64,000 bases of DNA from Sphingomonadales bacterium (GCA_027486895.1 JAIXOE010000054.1:1-64000), one strand, 5' to 3'; positions 1 through 10,911 are shown, counted from the stretch's first letter. A program made the numbers and translations. The notes: generated by a model from the sequence alone, not told the origin.

Positions 1-597
1 CAGACTGCAAAGCTCTGGTCCGACGTTAACCCGTCGCTGCCTAAATTGCCGATCTCGGTTTATGGCCCGCCAACAACTTCGGGTACGCGCGATTCTTTCC
101 ATGAGCTGATCATGGAAGCTGGCTGCAAGTCCGACGCTGCAATGAAGGCGTTGAAGGACAGTGACGAAGACAAGTATAAAGCAATTTGCACTGAAGTGCG
201 CACCGATGGTGCCTTCAAAGAGCAAGGCGAAAACGACAACCTGATCGTTCAAAAGCTCGATTCCAACCCCAATATGGTTGGTATCTTCGGATACAGCTAT
301 ATGGAAGAAAATGCATCAAAAGTGCACGGCATTGTGATGGACGGCGTCAGCCCAACAATCGCCACCATTTCGGACGGAAGCTATCCCGGTGCGCGCAAGA
401 TGTTTATTTACGTCAAGAAGGCGCACATCGACAAAATTCCCGGCATCAAGGAATTTATTGCCGAGTTTCTTAAAGGCGGCGCAGTTGGCGGATATCTGAC
501 CAAATTGGGCATGATTGCATCCACCGATGCGGACTATAAAGCGGCGACTGAAGCTGCAAATAGCCTCAATGCCATGACGGGCGCAGATTTGAAATAA
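1..597 (+). CDS. pstS: Phosphate ABC transporter substrate-binding protein PstS, 5' truncated by window edge
   Basis: Frame open from base 1; C-terminal PstS-like sequence (SVYGPPTTSGTRDSFHELIMEAGC); directly upstream of pstCAB. Confidence 0.9.
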   Translation, partial: QTAKLWSDVNPSLPKLPISVYGPPTTSGTRDSFHELIMEAGCKSDAAMKALKDSDEDKYKAICTEVRTDGAFKEQGENDNLIVQKLDSNPNMVGIFGYSYMEENASKVHGIVMDGVSPTIATISDGSYPGARKMFIYVKKAHIDKIPGIKEFIAEFLKGGAVGGYLTKLGMIASTDADYKAATEAANSLNAMTGADLK

Positions 598-619
598 ATC
601 TGCAACAATCATCGCGTCT

Positions 620-657
620 ATGGGCCTGGATCGAATCTCTGTTTGATCCAGGCCCAT
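620..657 (+). terminator. 13-bp perfect stem-loop between pstS and pstC (attenuator / mRNA stabiliser)
   Basis: ATGGGCCTGGATC...GATCCAGGCCCAT followed by a short T-rich run. Confidence 0.65.
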
Positions 658-724
658 CGCTATTTTGGGTTTTGTTTTTGGCGGAATTCCGCCAGTTTGG
701 GTTCAAGGGGGCAACGTTAAGTTT

Positions 725-2113
725 ATGACCGGAACGGCTTTGCTCTTCCTTGTCCTCGGTCTCGGCCTCATTGGCTGGATCTTTGGTCGTGCCCGGGCTT
801 CGGGTTTCGTCCGCAAGGCAAAAGGCGGGCCTCGCGGTGCCGTGAACAGCCTACCTTATTATCATGGCTGGTTTGTTGCGATTTGCGCGGTTGCACCTGC
901 ACTGTTGTTCATGGTCATCTGGCAATCGGTTTCGCCATCGCTTGTTACCAACATGGTGCTATCGGCGCCCATTGCCGCTGAATTGCCGCAAGACACGTTC
1001 GCCCGTGCCGCCATATTATCTGAAGCCCGCGCCATTGCGCAGGGTTTCCAAACAACCGCATTTCAGGACATGAGCGACAAGCTTGTTCCTTTATACAAAG
1101 GTGCCTTGTCTTATTATAAATGGCTGGGCGTAGCCGCGACGTTGCTGTTGTTTTTTGCGGGCGGAGCTTATGCGTTTACCCGACTGAAGCCGGATTTTCG
1201 CGCGCGCAGTAAAGTAGAACGCGTCATCATGTTCGGGCTGCTGCTCGCATCACTCATTGCGATTATCACCACGCTTGGAATATTCGCTTCGTTGATATTC
1301 GAATCTTGGCGCTTCTTTTCGATGGTATCGCCATTTGAATTTCTGTTTGGCACCGACTGGAACCCCAAATCGGTTGTCACGCCGGGTGAGGCAAATGGCT
1401 ATGGCGCCATTCCATTATTCTGGGGCACCATTTTCATTGGTGCGATCATTGCAATGATTGTTGCCATCCCGCTTGGCCTCATGAGCGCGATATTCCTCAC
1501 GCAATATGCGTCCTCAACCGTCCGTAAATGGATGAAGCCCATTCTTGAAATCCTCGCCGGCGTGCCAACAGTGGTTTATGGCTATTTTGCGGCCTTAACC
1601 GTAGCTCCGGCTGTGCGCGATTTTGCGGTCATGCTAGGTGTCAGCAACGCGGCCTCCGACAACGCGCTTGCTGCGGGGATCGTTATGGGCGTTATGATTA
1701 TCCCGCTCGTGTCGTCCATGTCCGATGACAGCATTGCCGCTGTACCAAATGCCATGCGCGATGGCAGCTTGGCGATGGGTGCGACCAAGAGCGAAACCAT
1801 TAAACAGGTGCTCTTGCCAGCCGCACTTCCAGGCGTGGTCGGCGGGATATTGCTCGCCGTCAGCCGTGCCATTGGCGAAACGATGATTGTGGTCATGGCG
1901 GCAGGCTATACCGCAAACCTGACCGCAAATCCTTTTGACACGATCACAACGGTTACGGTTCAGATTGTCGCGCTATTGACTGGTGATCAGGATTTTGGAA
2001 GCCCGCACACGCTTGCCGCGTTTGCGCTTGGTCTGACACTGTTCGTGACAACCTTCTTCCTCAACTACGCCGCGCTCCGGGTCGTGAAGAAATATCGGGA
2101 AGCATATGAATAA
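725..2113 (+). CDS. pstC: Phosphate ABC transporter permease PstC (long alphaproteobacterial form)
   Basis: Multiple TM segments, permease motif region (AAALPGVVGGILLAVSRAIGETM); pst operon order; ATG at 725 preferred over 665. Confidence 0.9.
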   Translation: MTGTALLFLVLGLGLIGWIFGRARASGFVRKAKGGPRGAVNSLPYYHGWFVAICAVAPALLFMVIWQSVSPSLVTNMVLSAPIAAELPQDTFARAAILSEARAIAQGFQTTAFQDMSDKLVPLYKGALSYYKWLGVAATLLLFFAGGAYAFTRLKPDFRARSKVERVIMFGLLLASLIAIITTLGIFASLIFESWRFFSMVSPFEFLFGTDWNPKSVVTPGEANGYGAIPLFWGTIFIGAIIAMIVAIPLGLMSAIFLTQYASSTVRKWMKPILEILAGVPTVVYGYFAALTVAPAVRDFAVMLGVSNAASDNALAAGIVMGVMIIPLVSSMSDDSIAAVPNAMRDGSLAMGATKSETIKQVLLPAALPGVVGGILLAVSRAIGETMIVVMAAGYTANLTANPFDTITTVTVQIVALLTGDQDFGSPHTLAAFALGLTLFVTTFFLNYAALRVVKKYREAYE

Positions 2114-3371
2114 CGCCGCCATCGACCTAAGCCCAACCGACTGGAACGGGAAAATCATGCAAAAGCGGATTGCCAGCCGCTATGCAGCTGAGCGACGTTT
2201 TAAAGCGATGGGCTTTATTGCAGTCGCATTGTCGACGCTGTTCCTTGCCTTTCTGCTGTTCACGATGCTGGGCCAAGGTCTGCGTGGTTTCCAGCGCACG
2301 GAAATTGCGGTGGAGTTCGATTTCCCCGCATTGACTTCTGGCGCGACAGCAGCGTCCGTAACCGGTCCCAATGCCGATGCGGCGCTTAATTCGATGGACA
2401 TTCCAGGGCTGGTCGAACTTGCCATAGGGCAGCAATATGCAGGCATGGGCGACAGCTTGCTGACGTCCGCTGCAGCGGCGAATGTACGTCAGATGCTGGC
2501 AGACGATCCTGATTTGGTGACCTCTAAACACATCCTCTGGTTGCCTGCGGACTCGCGATTGGATGTCGCGTTCAAACGCACTGGCGAGCCGATCGCTGAA
2601 AAGACGGTTGCCGCGCTCTCGGAACGAGATGCTTTGCGTACTGGGTTTAACTGGACGTTTCTGACGGGTGCCGATGCAACGGACCCATCTGCGGTAGGTA
2701 TCTGGGCGGCGTTCAAGGGGTCGCTGATGACGATGGCCATTACCCTATTACTGGCCTTTCCAGTGGGCGTGCTGGCAGCTTTATATCTCGAAGAATATGC
2801 GTCGAAAAACAGGCTGACGGACCTCATTGAGGTTTCGATCAACAACCTGGCCGCAGTCCCCTCGATCATCTTTGGCTTGCTTGGCCTTGCCGTGTTTTTG
2901 ACCATGTTTGGAATGCCGCGGTCGTCGGCATTGGTTGGCGGCTTGACGCTTGCGCTGATGACGATGCCGGTCATTGTCATTGCCGGCCGCAACGCAGTCA
3001 AATCCGTTCCACCATCTATTCGCGAAGCAGCCTTGGGCATCGGCGCGTCTCCTGTGCAGGTCGTTTTCCACCATGTATTGCCACTTGCGCTTCCGGGCAT
3101 ATTGACGGGGACTATCATCGGTATGGCACGGGCGCTTGGTGAGACTGCGCCACTGCTGATGATCGGTATGCGCGCCTTCATTCCTGCTGCGCCGGAAGGC
3201 TTTACGGATGCAGCTACGGCCCTTCCCGTGCAGATTTATCTGTGGTCGGATGAAGTCAATCAGGGCTTTGTTGAAAAAACCAGTGCAGCAATCATCGTGT
3301 TGCTGATATTCCTGTTGGGAATGAACGCGTTGGCCATTTATCTTCGCAACCGCTTTGAAACGCGGTGGTGA
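2106..3371 (+). CDS. pstA: Phosphate ABC transporter permease PstA (long form with N-terminal periplasmic insertion)
   Basis: ALPLALPGILTGTIIGMARALGETAPLLMIG permease motif; overlaps pstC end by 8 nt. Confidence 0.9.
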   Translation: MNNAAIDLSPTDWNGKIMQKRIASRYAAERRFKAMGFIAVALSTLFLAFLLFTMLGQGLRGFQRTEIAVEFDFPALTSGATAASVTGPNADAALNSMDIPGLVELAIGQQYAGMGDSLLTSAAAANVRQMLADDPDLVTSKHILWLPADSRLDVAFKRTGEPIAEKTVAALSERDALRTGFNWTFLTGADATDPSAVGIWAAFKGSLMTMAITLLLAFPVGVLAALYLEEYASKNRLTDLIEVSINNLAAVPSIIFGLLGLAVFLTMFGMPRSSALVGGLTLALMTMPVIVIAGRNAVKSVPPSIREAALGIGASPVQVVFHHVLPLALPGILTGTIIGMARALGETAPLLMIGMRAFIPAAPEGFTDAATALPVQIYLWSDEVNQGFVEKTSAAIIVLLIFLLGMNALAIYLRNRFETRW

Positions 3372-3374
3372 TTT

Positions 3375-4169
3375 ATGAACAAAAAGGACGTTAATGTGGG
3401 CGCAAACCCCGAAAATCCGAAAATATCCACGCGTAATGTGAATGTTTTTTATGGCGATAAACAAGCGATAAACAACGTATCCATCGACGTCGATCGCGAA
3501 AATGTAACTGCCTTCATTGGTCCGTCGGGTTGCGGCAAATCGACATTTTTGCGCACCCTCAATCGGATGAACGACACCGTAGTTGGTGCGCGCGTCGAGG
3601 GCGAAATCATGCTTGATGGGCAGGATATCTACGCATCGTCGATGGACGTCGTTCAACTGCGCGCACGCGTTGGCATGGTTTTCCAGAAGCCAAATCCGTT
3701 TCCGAAATCCATTTATGACAATGTCGCTTACGGGCCCCGGATTCACGGCCTCGCAAGCGGTAAGGCAGAGCTTGACCAGATTGTCGAAGGTTCGCTGACA
3801 CGTGCCGGGTTATGGACTGAAGTCAAGGATCGGCTCAACGAGAGCGGCACGGCGCTGTCTGGTGGCCAGCAGCAGCGTTTATGTATCGCCCGCGCCATTG
3901 CCGTTGATCCCGAAGTTATTCTGATGGACGAACCTTGTTCGGCACTTGATCCCATCGCGACGGCGCGGATTGAGGAATTAATCCACGACCTGCGCGGGAA
4001 ATATGCGATCATCATCGTAACGCATAATATGCAGCAGGCAGCGCGTGTGTCGCAACGCACGGCATTCTTCCATTTGGGCAATCTCATCGAGTTTGGTGAG
4101 ACATCCGAAATATTCACCAATCCGCGTGAAGACCGCACCGAGGATTATATTACGGGCCGCTACGGTTAG
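3375..4169 (+). CDS. pstB: Phosphate ABC transporter ATPase PstB
   Basis: Walker [10 protein letters not shown], signature [14 protein letters not shown], Walker B VILMDEP. Confidence 0.96.
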   Translation: MNKKDVNVGANPENPKISTRNVNVFYGDKQAINNVSIDVDRENVTAFIGPSGCGKSTFLRTLNRMNDTVVGARVEGEIMLDGQDIYASSMDVVQLRARVGMVFQKPNPFPKSIYDNVAYGPRIHGLASGKAELDQIVEGSLTRAGLWTEVKDRLNESGTALSGGQQQRLCIARAIAVDPEVILMDEPCSALDPIATARIEELIHDLRGKYAIIIVTHNMQQAARVSQRTAFFHLGNLIEFGETSEIFTNPREDRTEDYITGRYG

Positions 4170-4180
4170 GAATTGATAGC

Positions 4181-4852
4181 ATGAGCACAGGCACAAGGCA
4201 CACAATCACAGCATTTGATGATGACATGGACGAAATCCGTGGTCTCATCGCCGAGATGGGTGCGCGCGCCGAATCTGCGGTCGTTGCGGCCATGAAGGCG
4301 CTGTCGGAGCATGACGTGGAACTGGCGGCATCGATCCGCGCAGAAGACAAAGTGATCGACAGTCTCGAAACCGACGTCGAGCGATTGGTTGTGCGTACCA
4401 TAGCATTGCGTGCACCGATGGCCGACGATTTGCGCGAACTGATTGCAGCACTCAAGATGTCTGCCGTGATCGAGCGGATTGGCGATTACGCAAAAAATAT
4501 CGCTAAACGTGTTCCCCAAATGAGCGGCAAAATTCCTTCGACAGCCATGGTTCAACTTGGCGGGATGGGCGAAATCGTGGTGGAAATGATCCGCACTGCC
4601 ATGGACGCTTATGCAAAGCGCGACGTTGATCTTGCCCGCGCAGTGACCGTGCGCGATGATGTTGTGGACCAGTTGAACAAGGATCTGTTCGTCGACTTCG
4701 TCGCTTATGTTGTGAAAAATCCCGAGAATGCGACTGAAGTCGCCCATTTGCTTTTCACAGCAAAAAATTTGGAACGTATCGGTGATCACACCACCAATGT
4801 TGCCCAAATGATTTATTTTACCGAAACGGGTGAAAACCTTCCTGACGCTTAA
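4181..4852 (+). CDS. phoU: Phosphate transport regulator PhoU
   Basis: Tandem PhoU helical repeats (RIGDYAKNIAKRV, RIGDHTTNVAQMI). Confidence 0.95.
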   Translation: MSTGTRHTITAFDDDMDEIRGLIAEMGARAESAVVAAMKALSEHDVELAASIRAEDKVIDSLETDVERLVVRTIALRAPMADDLRELIAALKMSAVIERIGDYAKNIAKRVPQMSGKIPSTAMVQLGGMGEIVVEMIRTAMDAYAKRDVDLARAVTVRDDVVDQLNKDLFVDFVAYVVKNPENATEVAHLLFTAKNLERIGDHTTNVAQMIYFTETGENLPDA

Positions 4853-4865
4853 CGCGGAGAAACAT

Positions 4866-5561
4866 ATGCCCAAGGCGCAATTGCTTTTGGTTGAAGACGA
4901 TAGCGCTCTGGCCGAGCTGGTACGCTGGCATTTCGAACGCGAGGAGTTCGACGTTCAGCATACCGGAGATGGTGAAGAAGCGCTTCTGATGGCCAAAGAA
5001 CGCACACCCGATCTTGTGCTGCTCGATTGGATGTTGGAGAACCTGTCAGGTATCGAAGTGTGCCGTCAGCTTCGCAAGGCGGACAACACCGCCAATGTGC
5101 CAATCATAATGCTCACGGCGCGCGGCGAAGAAGATGACCGCATTCGCGGATTGGAAATCGGCGCTGATGACTATGTCACTAAACCATTTTCGCCCCGCGA
5201 ATTGGTGGCCCGTGCAAAGGCCGTCCTGCGCCGTGTCCGTCCAGCGCTTGCTGGAGAGGCACTGCGATTTGGTGACGTCGAAATGGATACCGTCGCGCAT
5301 AAGGTAAAGCGTGGCGGAAAGCAGGTTCCGCTTGGGCCAACCGAATATCGGTTGCTAAAGCATTTCCTCGAATATCCAGGCCATGTGTTCTCGCGCGAAC
5401 GCCTTCTTGATAGCGTCTGGGGCCATGACAGCGACATCGAAATCCGCACCGTTGACGTCCACATCCGCCGCTTGCGCAAAGCGCTAAATGAAGGCTTTGA
5501 CAGTGATATTATCCGGACTGTGCGGTCCGCAGGCTATTCGCTCGATCAGGACGCCGTCTGA
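4866..5561 (+). CDS. phoB: Phosphate regulon response regulator PhoB
   Basis: Receiver domain (LVEDD, LLDWML, KPFSPREL) plus OmpR-type winged helix; follows phoU. Confidence 0.93.
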   Translation: MPKAQLLLVEDDSALAELVRWHFEREEFDVQHTGDGEEALLMAKERTPDLVLLDWMLENLSGIEVCRQLRKADNTANVPIIMLTARGEEDDRIRGLEIGADDYVTKPFSPRELVARAKAVLRRVRPALAGEALRFGDVEMDTVAHKVKRGGKQVPLGPTEYRLLKHFLEYPGHVFSRERLLDSVWGHDSDIEIRTVDVHIRRLRKALNEGFDSDIIRTVRSAGYSLDQDAV

Positions 5562-5714
5562 GACTATCTATGTAAATCATTGTAAGTTTTTACGTGTTGC
5601 TAGGAAGTTGGTAACTATCAAGCGGTTAATATGCCCGACAACGGTGTTAGGCATATCTTTTCATGATGACATTTAGCGCTGTTGAGACCCAAAATTCAGC
5701 GCGAGATTGAGACC

Positions 5715-5873
5715 ATGAAATTTCTGCACAAACTTACGAAAGACCAAAAGGGCGCCACGGCAATCGAGTATGGCTTGATTGCCGCGCTTATCGCAGTTGC
5801 TGCTATCACCGCCATGACTGGTGTCGGTACGAAACTGACGAACACATTTACCAAAGTTAGCAACAAGCTGTAA
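5715..5873 (+). CDS. Flp/Fap-type pilin subunit (orphan; no tad locus in window)
   Basis: Small protein with G-ATAIEYGLIAALIAV class III pilin motif. Confidence 0.9.
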   Translation: MKFLHKLTKDQKGATAIEYGLIAALIAVAAITAMTGVGTKLTNTFTKVSNKL

Positions 5874-5895
5874 CGCACTAACGGCGGCAGTTGTT

Positions 5896-5933
5896 ACAAT
5901 AAAGGCACCGCAGAAATGCGGTGCCTTTATTGT
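5896..5933. terminator. Bidirectional terminator, 17-bp perfect stem, GAAA loop
   Basis: ACAATAAAGGCACCGCA-GAAA-TGCGGTGCCTTTATTGT between convergent genes. Confidence 0.9.
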
Positions 5934-5952
5934 ACCCTATTGCGTTGCCGGG

Positions 5953-7185
5953 TTAGAACGAAAGCTGGCCTCGTACAGCTATTACATTAACGCTGTAGTT
6001 GCGATTACCCGAAAGATGAATGTCGGCATCAGTATAATTCAGCTTCGCATATTGCCCCATGAGACGGAAATTTTCAACCGGCGTCCAGATAAGGGAAGCG
6101 AGATAGCCATTTTGCACGCCGCCCGTAATCGCGGAGTTGTTGAGGTCTAAAAAATCATAGCGTAAATTCAATTGCAGCGCGCCGATGCCGCCCCCTCCAA
6201 CGGGATTGCTTGGCTTGATGGCACCAAACAAACCTCCCTTCAAAGGGCGGCTATCTTTGGTCAAGAAAACGCCGACCTCAGCATAGGCCCCAAAAAAAAT
6301 TGGGTCATTAAGGCCGTCACGTTGCGCCTTTAACCAATGTGCCTCAGATGCCACATGAAACCGGCCATGGACAGCCGCAGCCTCCAACCCAAAGCGTTGC
6401 TCCTTCGCAACAGACAATGCCGGTGTTCCAATATAACGCGTGTCAGTGATACGAAGCGCTGGGCGGCTGCGGTAGCGTAAGGGCGTATCTGCGACGTCGT
6501 TAAGGTCACGAAGGTGATATGACGCCCCAAGATGAGCATGGGTTTTTAGCCATTGCGGCGACCAATAGCTCCGAAAATCGACCGAAATGCTGTTCTCGGC
6601 CACATCATTCAATGCAATCAACGGATCGGTATAGATGCCGCCAGTCACCGTCCAATCGCCAGCGGTATAGTGCCCAGATATGCCGGTACGCCTCGTGTAT
6701 GCGAATGCAGCCACAAAAGCCGCACGTTCCAGAAAGCTCGTGTTGAGATTTCCTGTATCCTCGTCGAGCGGGAGTTGCGGCTTCTGCTGCCCTAAGATGA
6801 CCTTAAAACGGCTGTTACTCCATTGCAGATAGGCATCTGTCAGCTCGATCGGGTCCGTTGTCAGTTCCGTCTCTAGCCGGGCGGCAAAACCATATGGCAT
6901 TTTGAGGTCCACGCCGACCCGTGCCCGCCTGATATCCTGCAAATTGCCAATGCCCACCAACCCCTGGGGCCCATCCAGCGCCGCGACATCATATTGCACG
7001 CGCCAGCGCGGCTTTAACTGCCACTCTGGTTCAGCGTCTGCCTTTATGGACACAGGTGGTGTTATTTCCGCCAAAGTGCCTTCAGACGCTGATCCAGTGT
7101 TGACCAACGTTTCGGCAGATGCAGGAACTGCCAAAACAAAAGACACTAAAGTCACGAATGCAGCAGCGAAGCGGCCGGAGTACAT
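5953..7185 (-). CDS. Porin, phosphate-selective OprO/OprP-like
   Basis: Signal peptide, beta-barrel pattern, aromatic C-terminus (VRGQLSF); next to pst/pho genes. Confidence 0.7.
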   Translation of the reverse strand: MYSGRFAAAFVTLVSFVLAVPASAETLVNTGSASEGTLAEITPPVSIKADAEPEWQLKPRWRVQYDVAALDGPQGLVGIGNLQDIRRARVGVDLKMPYGFAARLETELTTDPIELTDAYLQWSNSRFKVILGQQKPQLPLDEDTGNLNTSFLERAAFVAAFAYTRRTGISGHYTAGDWTVTGGIYTDPLIALNDVAENSISVDFRSYWSPQWLKTHAHLGASYHLRDLNDVADTPLRYRSRPALRITDTRYIGTPALSVAKEQRFGLEAAAVHGRFHVASEAHWLKAQRDGLNDPIFFGAYAEVGVFLTKDSRPLKGGLFGAIKPSNPVGGGGIGALQLNLRYDFLDLNNSAITGGVQNGYLASLIWTPVENFRLMGQYAKLNYTDADIHLSGNRNYSVNVIAVRGQLSF

Positions 7186-7373
7186 ACTTTTTTCCTCTGA
7201 GGCATTCTTAATCAGTTTCGCCCGGCCATGAGCTATATGTCTTAAACGTGTCTACATCATTCTCTTTTGTGACGCAGCCCGCGCCTTGCTTTACGCTTGC
7301 GTCAAGTGGCGCGCCATGCCAAGGCTCAGCGCGTTTCGGCGGCTTGGCTCGCCTCTGATTATGGAGATATGAC

Positions 7374-8276
7374 ATGACCATCAGTTTTAAAGACAAAGTC
7401 GCTATTGTGACCGGTGCAGGCGGTGGATTGGGTAAAGCCTATGCGCTTGAACTCGCCAAGCGTGGCGCAAAAGTGGTGGTCAATGACTTAGGCGGCGCGC
7501 GCGATGGCACGGGCACATCCGACGCAGCAGCTCAAGTTGTCGAGCAAATCAAGTCTGCTGGCGGCGAAGCCATGGCCAATGGCGGCAGCGTTACCGAATA
7601 TGAGCAAATGGTCGAAATGGTCGCCAAGGCGAAAGAAGCATGGGGCGGCGTGCATGTGTTGATCAACAATGCCGGCATTCTGCGCGACAAGAGCTTTGCC
7701 AAGATGGACATGCCCGATTTCAATCTGGTGCTTCAGGTTCATGTCATGGGCTCAGCTAACTGCACAAAGGCAGTTTGGGATACGATGCGCGATCAGGCCT
7801 ATGGCCGTATTTTGATGACGACATCGTCAACGGGTCTGTACGGAAACTTCGGCCAGGCAAATTATGGCGCGGCTAAGCTTGGTTTGGCTGGATTTACCAA
7901 GACGCTTCACCTTGAAGGCGCCAAATATAATGTGCGCGTCAACTCGCTCGCACCCGTTGCGGGCACGCGCATGACCGAGGATATTTTCCCAGAAGGCCTG
8001 TTCGAACAGTTCACGCCTGAAAACGTCGTTCCAGCCGCGTTGTATTTGGTCAGCGAAGATGCTCCAACCAACATGATTATCGGCGCAGGGGGCGGAGGTT
8101 ACCACGCAGCCTATGTCACCATGACCCCGGGCGTTGCCCTTCGTCAGGAAGACCGCAATGTCGAAGGCTTTGCTGCAGCATGGGACAAGATCATCGACCG
8201 CACGGGTGAAACCGTTCCGCAGTCAGGCGGCGAACAGTCAATCGCAGTGATGAAGGCGCTTCAAGCGCTCGGCTAA
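7374..8276 (+). CDS. SDR family NAD(P)-dependent oxidoreductase (MFE-2 hydroxyacyl-CoA dehydrogenase-like)
   Basis: TGAGGGLGKAYAL, NNAG, YGAAK motifs. Confidence 0.88.
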   Translation: MTISFKDKVAIVTGAGGGLGKAYALELAKRGAKVVVNDLGGARDGTGTSDAAAQVVEQIKSAGGEAMANGGSVTEYEQMVEMVAKAKEAWGGVHVLINNAGILRDKSFAKMDMPDFNLVLQVHVMGSANCTKAVWDTMRDQAYGRILMTTSSTGLYGNFGQANYGAAKLGLAGFTKTLHLEGAKYNVRVNSLAPVAGTRMTEDIFPEGLFEQFTPENVVPAALYLVSEDAPTNMIIGAGGGGYHAAYVTMTPGVALRQEDRNVEGFAAAWDKIIDRTGETVPQSGGEQSIAVMKALQALG

Positions 8277-8299
8277 CTGCCTTCACAATGTTTCGAAAG

Positions 8300-8325
8300 A
8301 GCCCGGTCTTTGGCCGGGCTTTTTT
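8300..8325 (+). terminator. Rho-independent terminator
   Basis: AGCCCGG...CCGGGCT followed by T run. Confidence 0.85.
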
Positions 8326-8668
8326 ATGCGTCGACGAGCTTCATTAACTTTCGTTCGACAGGCGCGAGAACGGGGCCCAAGTCATGGCCGCGTTTCAAAA
8401 TTGCGCCGCCTTCGCCCACCAATGCCCACATGCCTTGACGGTTACGCAAGGCTGGTCGTTTCTCGATCCGGTACTCCGGGCGCTCCGTCGCGCGCCGGAA
8501 AGCACTGAAAACCGCAGCGTCGCGGCCAAGATCGATGGCATAATCGCGCCAATTTCCAGCTGCGACCATCCGGCCGTAAAGATTGAGTATCTGGGTTAAC
8601 TCGCCTTTTTCGAAACCGACCTGATTTAGGCGGTTGGTTACGGGAAAAGGCGTTATGATTGCGCTCAA
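8324..8668 (-). CDS. DUF2794-like protein
   Basis: Sequence style [41 protein letters not shown]; overlaps start of cysE operon. Confidence 0.7.
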   Translation of the reverse strand: MSAIITPFPVTNRLNQVGFEKGELTQILNLYGRMVAAGNWRDYAIDLGRDAAVFSAFRRATERPEYRIEKRPALRNRQGMWALVGEGGAILKRGHDLGPVLAPVERKLMKLVDA

Positions 8669-9387
8669 CTCGCCTTGCTTCCCTTATTCGCGCGGCGCTT
8701 GACCGGCGTCGCGGCAGGCGTTCCATCACGCTCGGACATCAGCTCGGCAATACGTTTGCGCATAGTTTCAATTTCGCACTGAAGAATCTCGAGGCTTTGC
8801 GTCGCTGGGTCAAACATCTCGCGGCACGGCGTGCCATAAGGCATGAAATCGCGTGCATAGGTTTCGGCCTGAACGAGCGTTGAGCGAGCCTTCTGGCCAA
8901 TCATCGTTGCGCCAGCTGGAACATCGTCCGTCACCACGGCGGCAGCGCCAATGCGCGCGCGTTCGCCGACGGTGATGGGACCAAGGATCTGCGCGCCCGA
9001 GCCAATGATGACATTGTCCAATATCGTCGGATGCCTTTTGCCAGCCTTCCCGTTCGTCGGGTTGGTGCCACCTAAGGTGACGTTCTGGTACATCGTGACG
9101 TTGTCCCCGATTTCGGCTGTTTCACCGATCACGCTAAAGCCATGATCGAGAAAGAAATTGCTCCCGATCTTGGCGCCTGGGTGAATATCAATGCCCGTCA
9201 AAAATCGGGCAAAATGGTTCACCAGCCGCGCCAGAAAGAACATGTGGCCAAGGAATAGCCAATGCGCGATTCGGTGATAGCCCACGGCCCATACGCCAGG
9301 ATAAAGCAGAACTTCCCAACGTGAGCGTGGCGCAGGATCGCGTTCTTTAATCGAGTCGAGATATTCGATGAGATTTGAAATGAACAT
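8665..9387 (-). CDS. cysE: Serine O-acetyltransferase
   Basis: Hexapeptide-repeat LbH domain, [30 protein letters not shown]. Confidence 0.9.
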   Translation of the reverse strand: MFISNLIEYLDSIKERDPAPRSRWEVLLYPGVWAVGYHRIAHWLFLGHMFFLARLVNHFARFLTGIDIHPGAKIGSNFFLDHGFSVIGETAEIGDNVTMYQNVTLGGTNPTNGKAGKRHPTILDNVIIGSGAQILGPITVGERARIGAAAVVTDDVPAGATMIGQKARSTLVQAETYARDFMPYGTPCREMFDPATQSLEILQCEIETMRKRIAELMSERDGTPAATPVKRRANKGSKAS

Positions 9388-9541
9388 AAATGACCCTGTC
9401 GTCCCTTGTGGGACCTTTGATTACCTAAGCTAAGACTTTCAAACCGGCATTTCCAGCGATGTCTGCCTATTTTCGTTAAATATTGCTAGAATCATCGCTA
9501 AAAACGATTATATGCCCCATAATAATAAACGGGGTCGATTT

Positions 9542-10447
9542 ATGAGCACCTATCTTCCAACATTGAAACAGCTGCAATATCTGGTCGCGCTTCAGGAGCA
9601 CGGCCATTTCGGTAAAGCTGCGGAATCATGCTTTGTGACACAGTCCACGCTGTCCGCAGGTATCCGCGAGTTGGAATCGCTGCTTGGACTTATGCTCGTG
9701 GAACGCACACGCCGTGTCGTCCGCTTTACGCCGTTGGGCAACAAGATGGTGACGAAGGCGCACCGGATCTTACGTGAGGCGGAAGAGCTCGCGGAAATGG
9801 CCCGTTCCGCAGGCAAACCACTGGCGGATGATTTGCGCATGAGCGTCATCCCAACGATTGCGCCGTTCCTGTTGCCGAAATTGCTGCCGGCATTGCGCAA
9901 GAAATATCCCGATTTGAAGTTATACCTTCGTGAGGAAGCAAGCGCGGCGGCTGTCGAAGCATTGCATCATGGTCAGGTCGATTGTGTCCTACTCGCGCTT
10001 CCTTTCCCGGCCGGCGATGTCGAAAAGGCGCACCTGTTTGACGACGCATTGTATGTTGCCTTTCCCTTGGATGACCCGCGTGATCCACCCGAAAGCATTG
10101 AACCTGCGCTGATCGATGAAAACAGGCTTTTGCTACTGGTCGATGGCCATTGCTTGAAGGACCATGCGCTGGCTGCCTGTAACAGGCCGGAGCTACGGGC
10201 CTCGGCTATGATGCTGGGCACGTCGCTGCACACGCTGGTACAGATGGTGGACAATGGCTTGGGCCTGACCATCATTCCCGAAATTGCCGTAAAGGCCGGT
10301 CTCTTGAATGGAACCGACGTTCAAGCTCGGCCATTGAATGCTGACCACGCGACCCGCGAAATTGCGCTTATCTGGCGGACCAACAGCCCGCGCCGTGAGG
10401 AGTTCGAGTTGCTCGCAGAATCGCTAAGGGAATTGCACACGCAGTAA
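9542..10447 (+). CDS. oxyR: LysR-type peroxide sensor OxyR
   Basis: LysR HTH; GHCLKDHALAAC retains two redox cysteines at the OxyR spacing. Confidence 0.88.
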   Translation: MSTYLPTLKQLQYLVALQEHGHFGKAAESCFVTQSTLSAGIRELESLLGLMLVERTRRVVRFTPLGNKMVTKAHRILREAEELAEMARSAGKPLADDLRMSVIPTIAPFLLPKLLPALRKKYPDLKLYLREEASAAAVEALHHGQVDCVLLALPFPAGDVEKAHLFDDALYVAFPLDDPRDPPESIEPALIDENRLLLLVDGHCLKDHALAACNRPELRASAMMLGTSLHTLVQMVDNGLGLTIIPEIAVKAGLLNGTDVQARPLNADHATREIALIWRTNSPRREEFELLAESLRELHTQ

Positions 10448-10470
10448 GCGATTGCCCGAATAAAGCGCTG

Positions 10471-10911
10471 CTAAGTCCAGCGCGCAGACCTGTCATTATC
10501 GGTGGCTTTAGCGTCAACCCAGACGGAGGTTCCGTCGGAATAATGCTCTTTCTTCCAAAACGGGGCGTCTGTTTTTAGCCGATCGATGAGAAACGCGGTC
10601 GCCTCAAGCGCATCTGCCCTATGACGTGATGCTGCGCCAACCACGACCACTTGTTCGCCTACCGCAACGCGCCCCACCCGGTGCACGATGGCCGCACCGA
10701 GCAACGCCCAGCGGGCAAAGGCTTCATCGATTAACCGCAACAGGCTTGCTTCAGTCATGCCGCAATAATGCTCAAGCTCAATCGCAGTCACGCCGCCATC
10801 GTCCCGCGATATGCCGGTAAAACTCGACACAGCGCCGCCCCCCAAATCACTCAGCCCCGCGAGTGCAACCTCCGCGCTGATCGGCTCGCTGCTGACAATG
10901 ACGCGCTTCAT
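10471..10911 (-). CDS. moaE: Molybdopterin synthase catalytic subunit MoaE
   Basis: GAVSSFTGISRD, HRVGRVAVGEQVVVVGAASRHR, PFWKKE. Confidence 0.92.
   Translation of the reverse strand: MKRVIVSSEPISAEVALAGLSDLGGGAVSSFTGISRDDGGVTAIELEHYCGMTEASLLRLIDEAFARWALLGAAIVHRVGRVAVGEQVVVVGAASRHRADALEATAFLIDRLKTDAPFWKKEHYSDGTSVWVDAKATDNDRSARWT

Noticed and set aside
2489-3746. Large minus-strand ORFs (230 and 321 aa) across pstA/pstB
   Set aside because: Antisense to clear pst genes and no recognisable domain.
7186-7373. Pho box in front of the phosphate-type porin
   Set aside because: No convincing CTGTCAT-type direct repeat on either strand.
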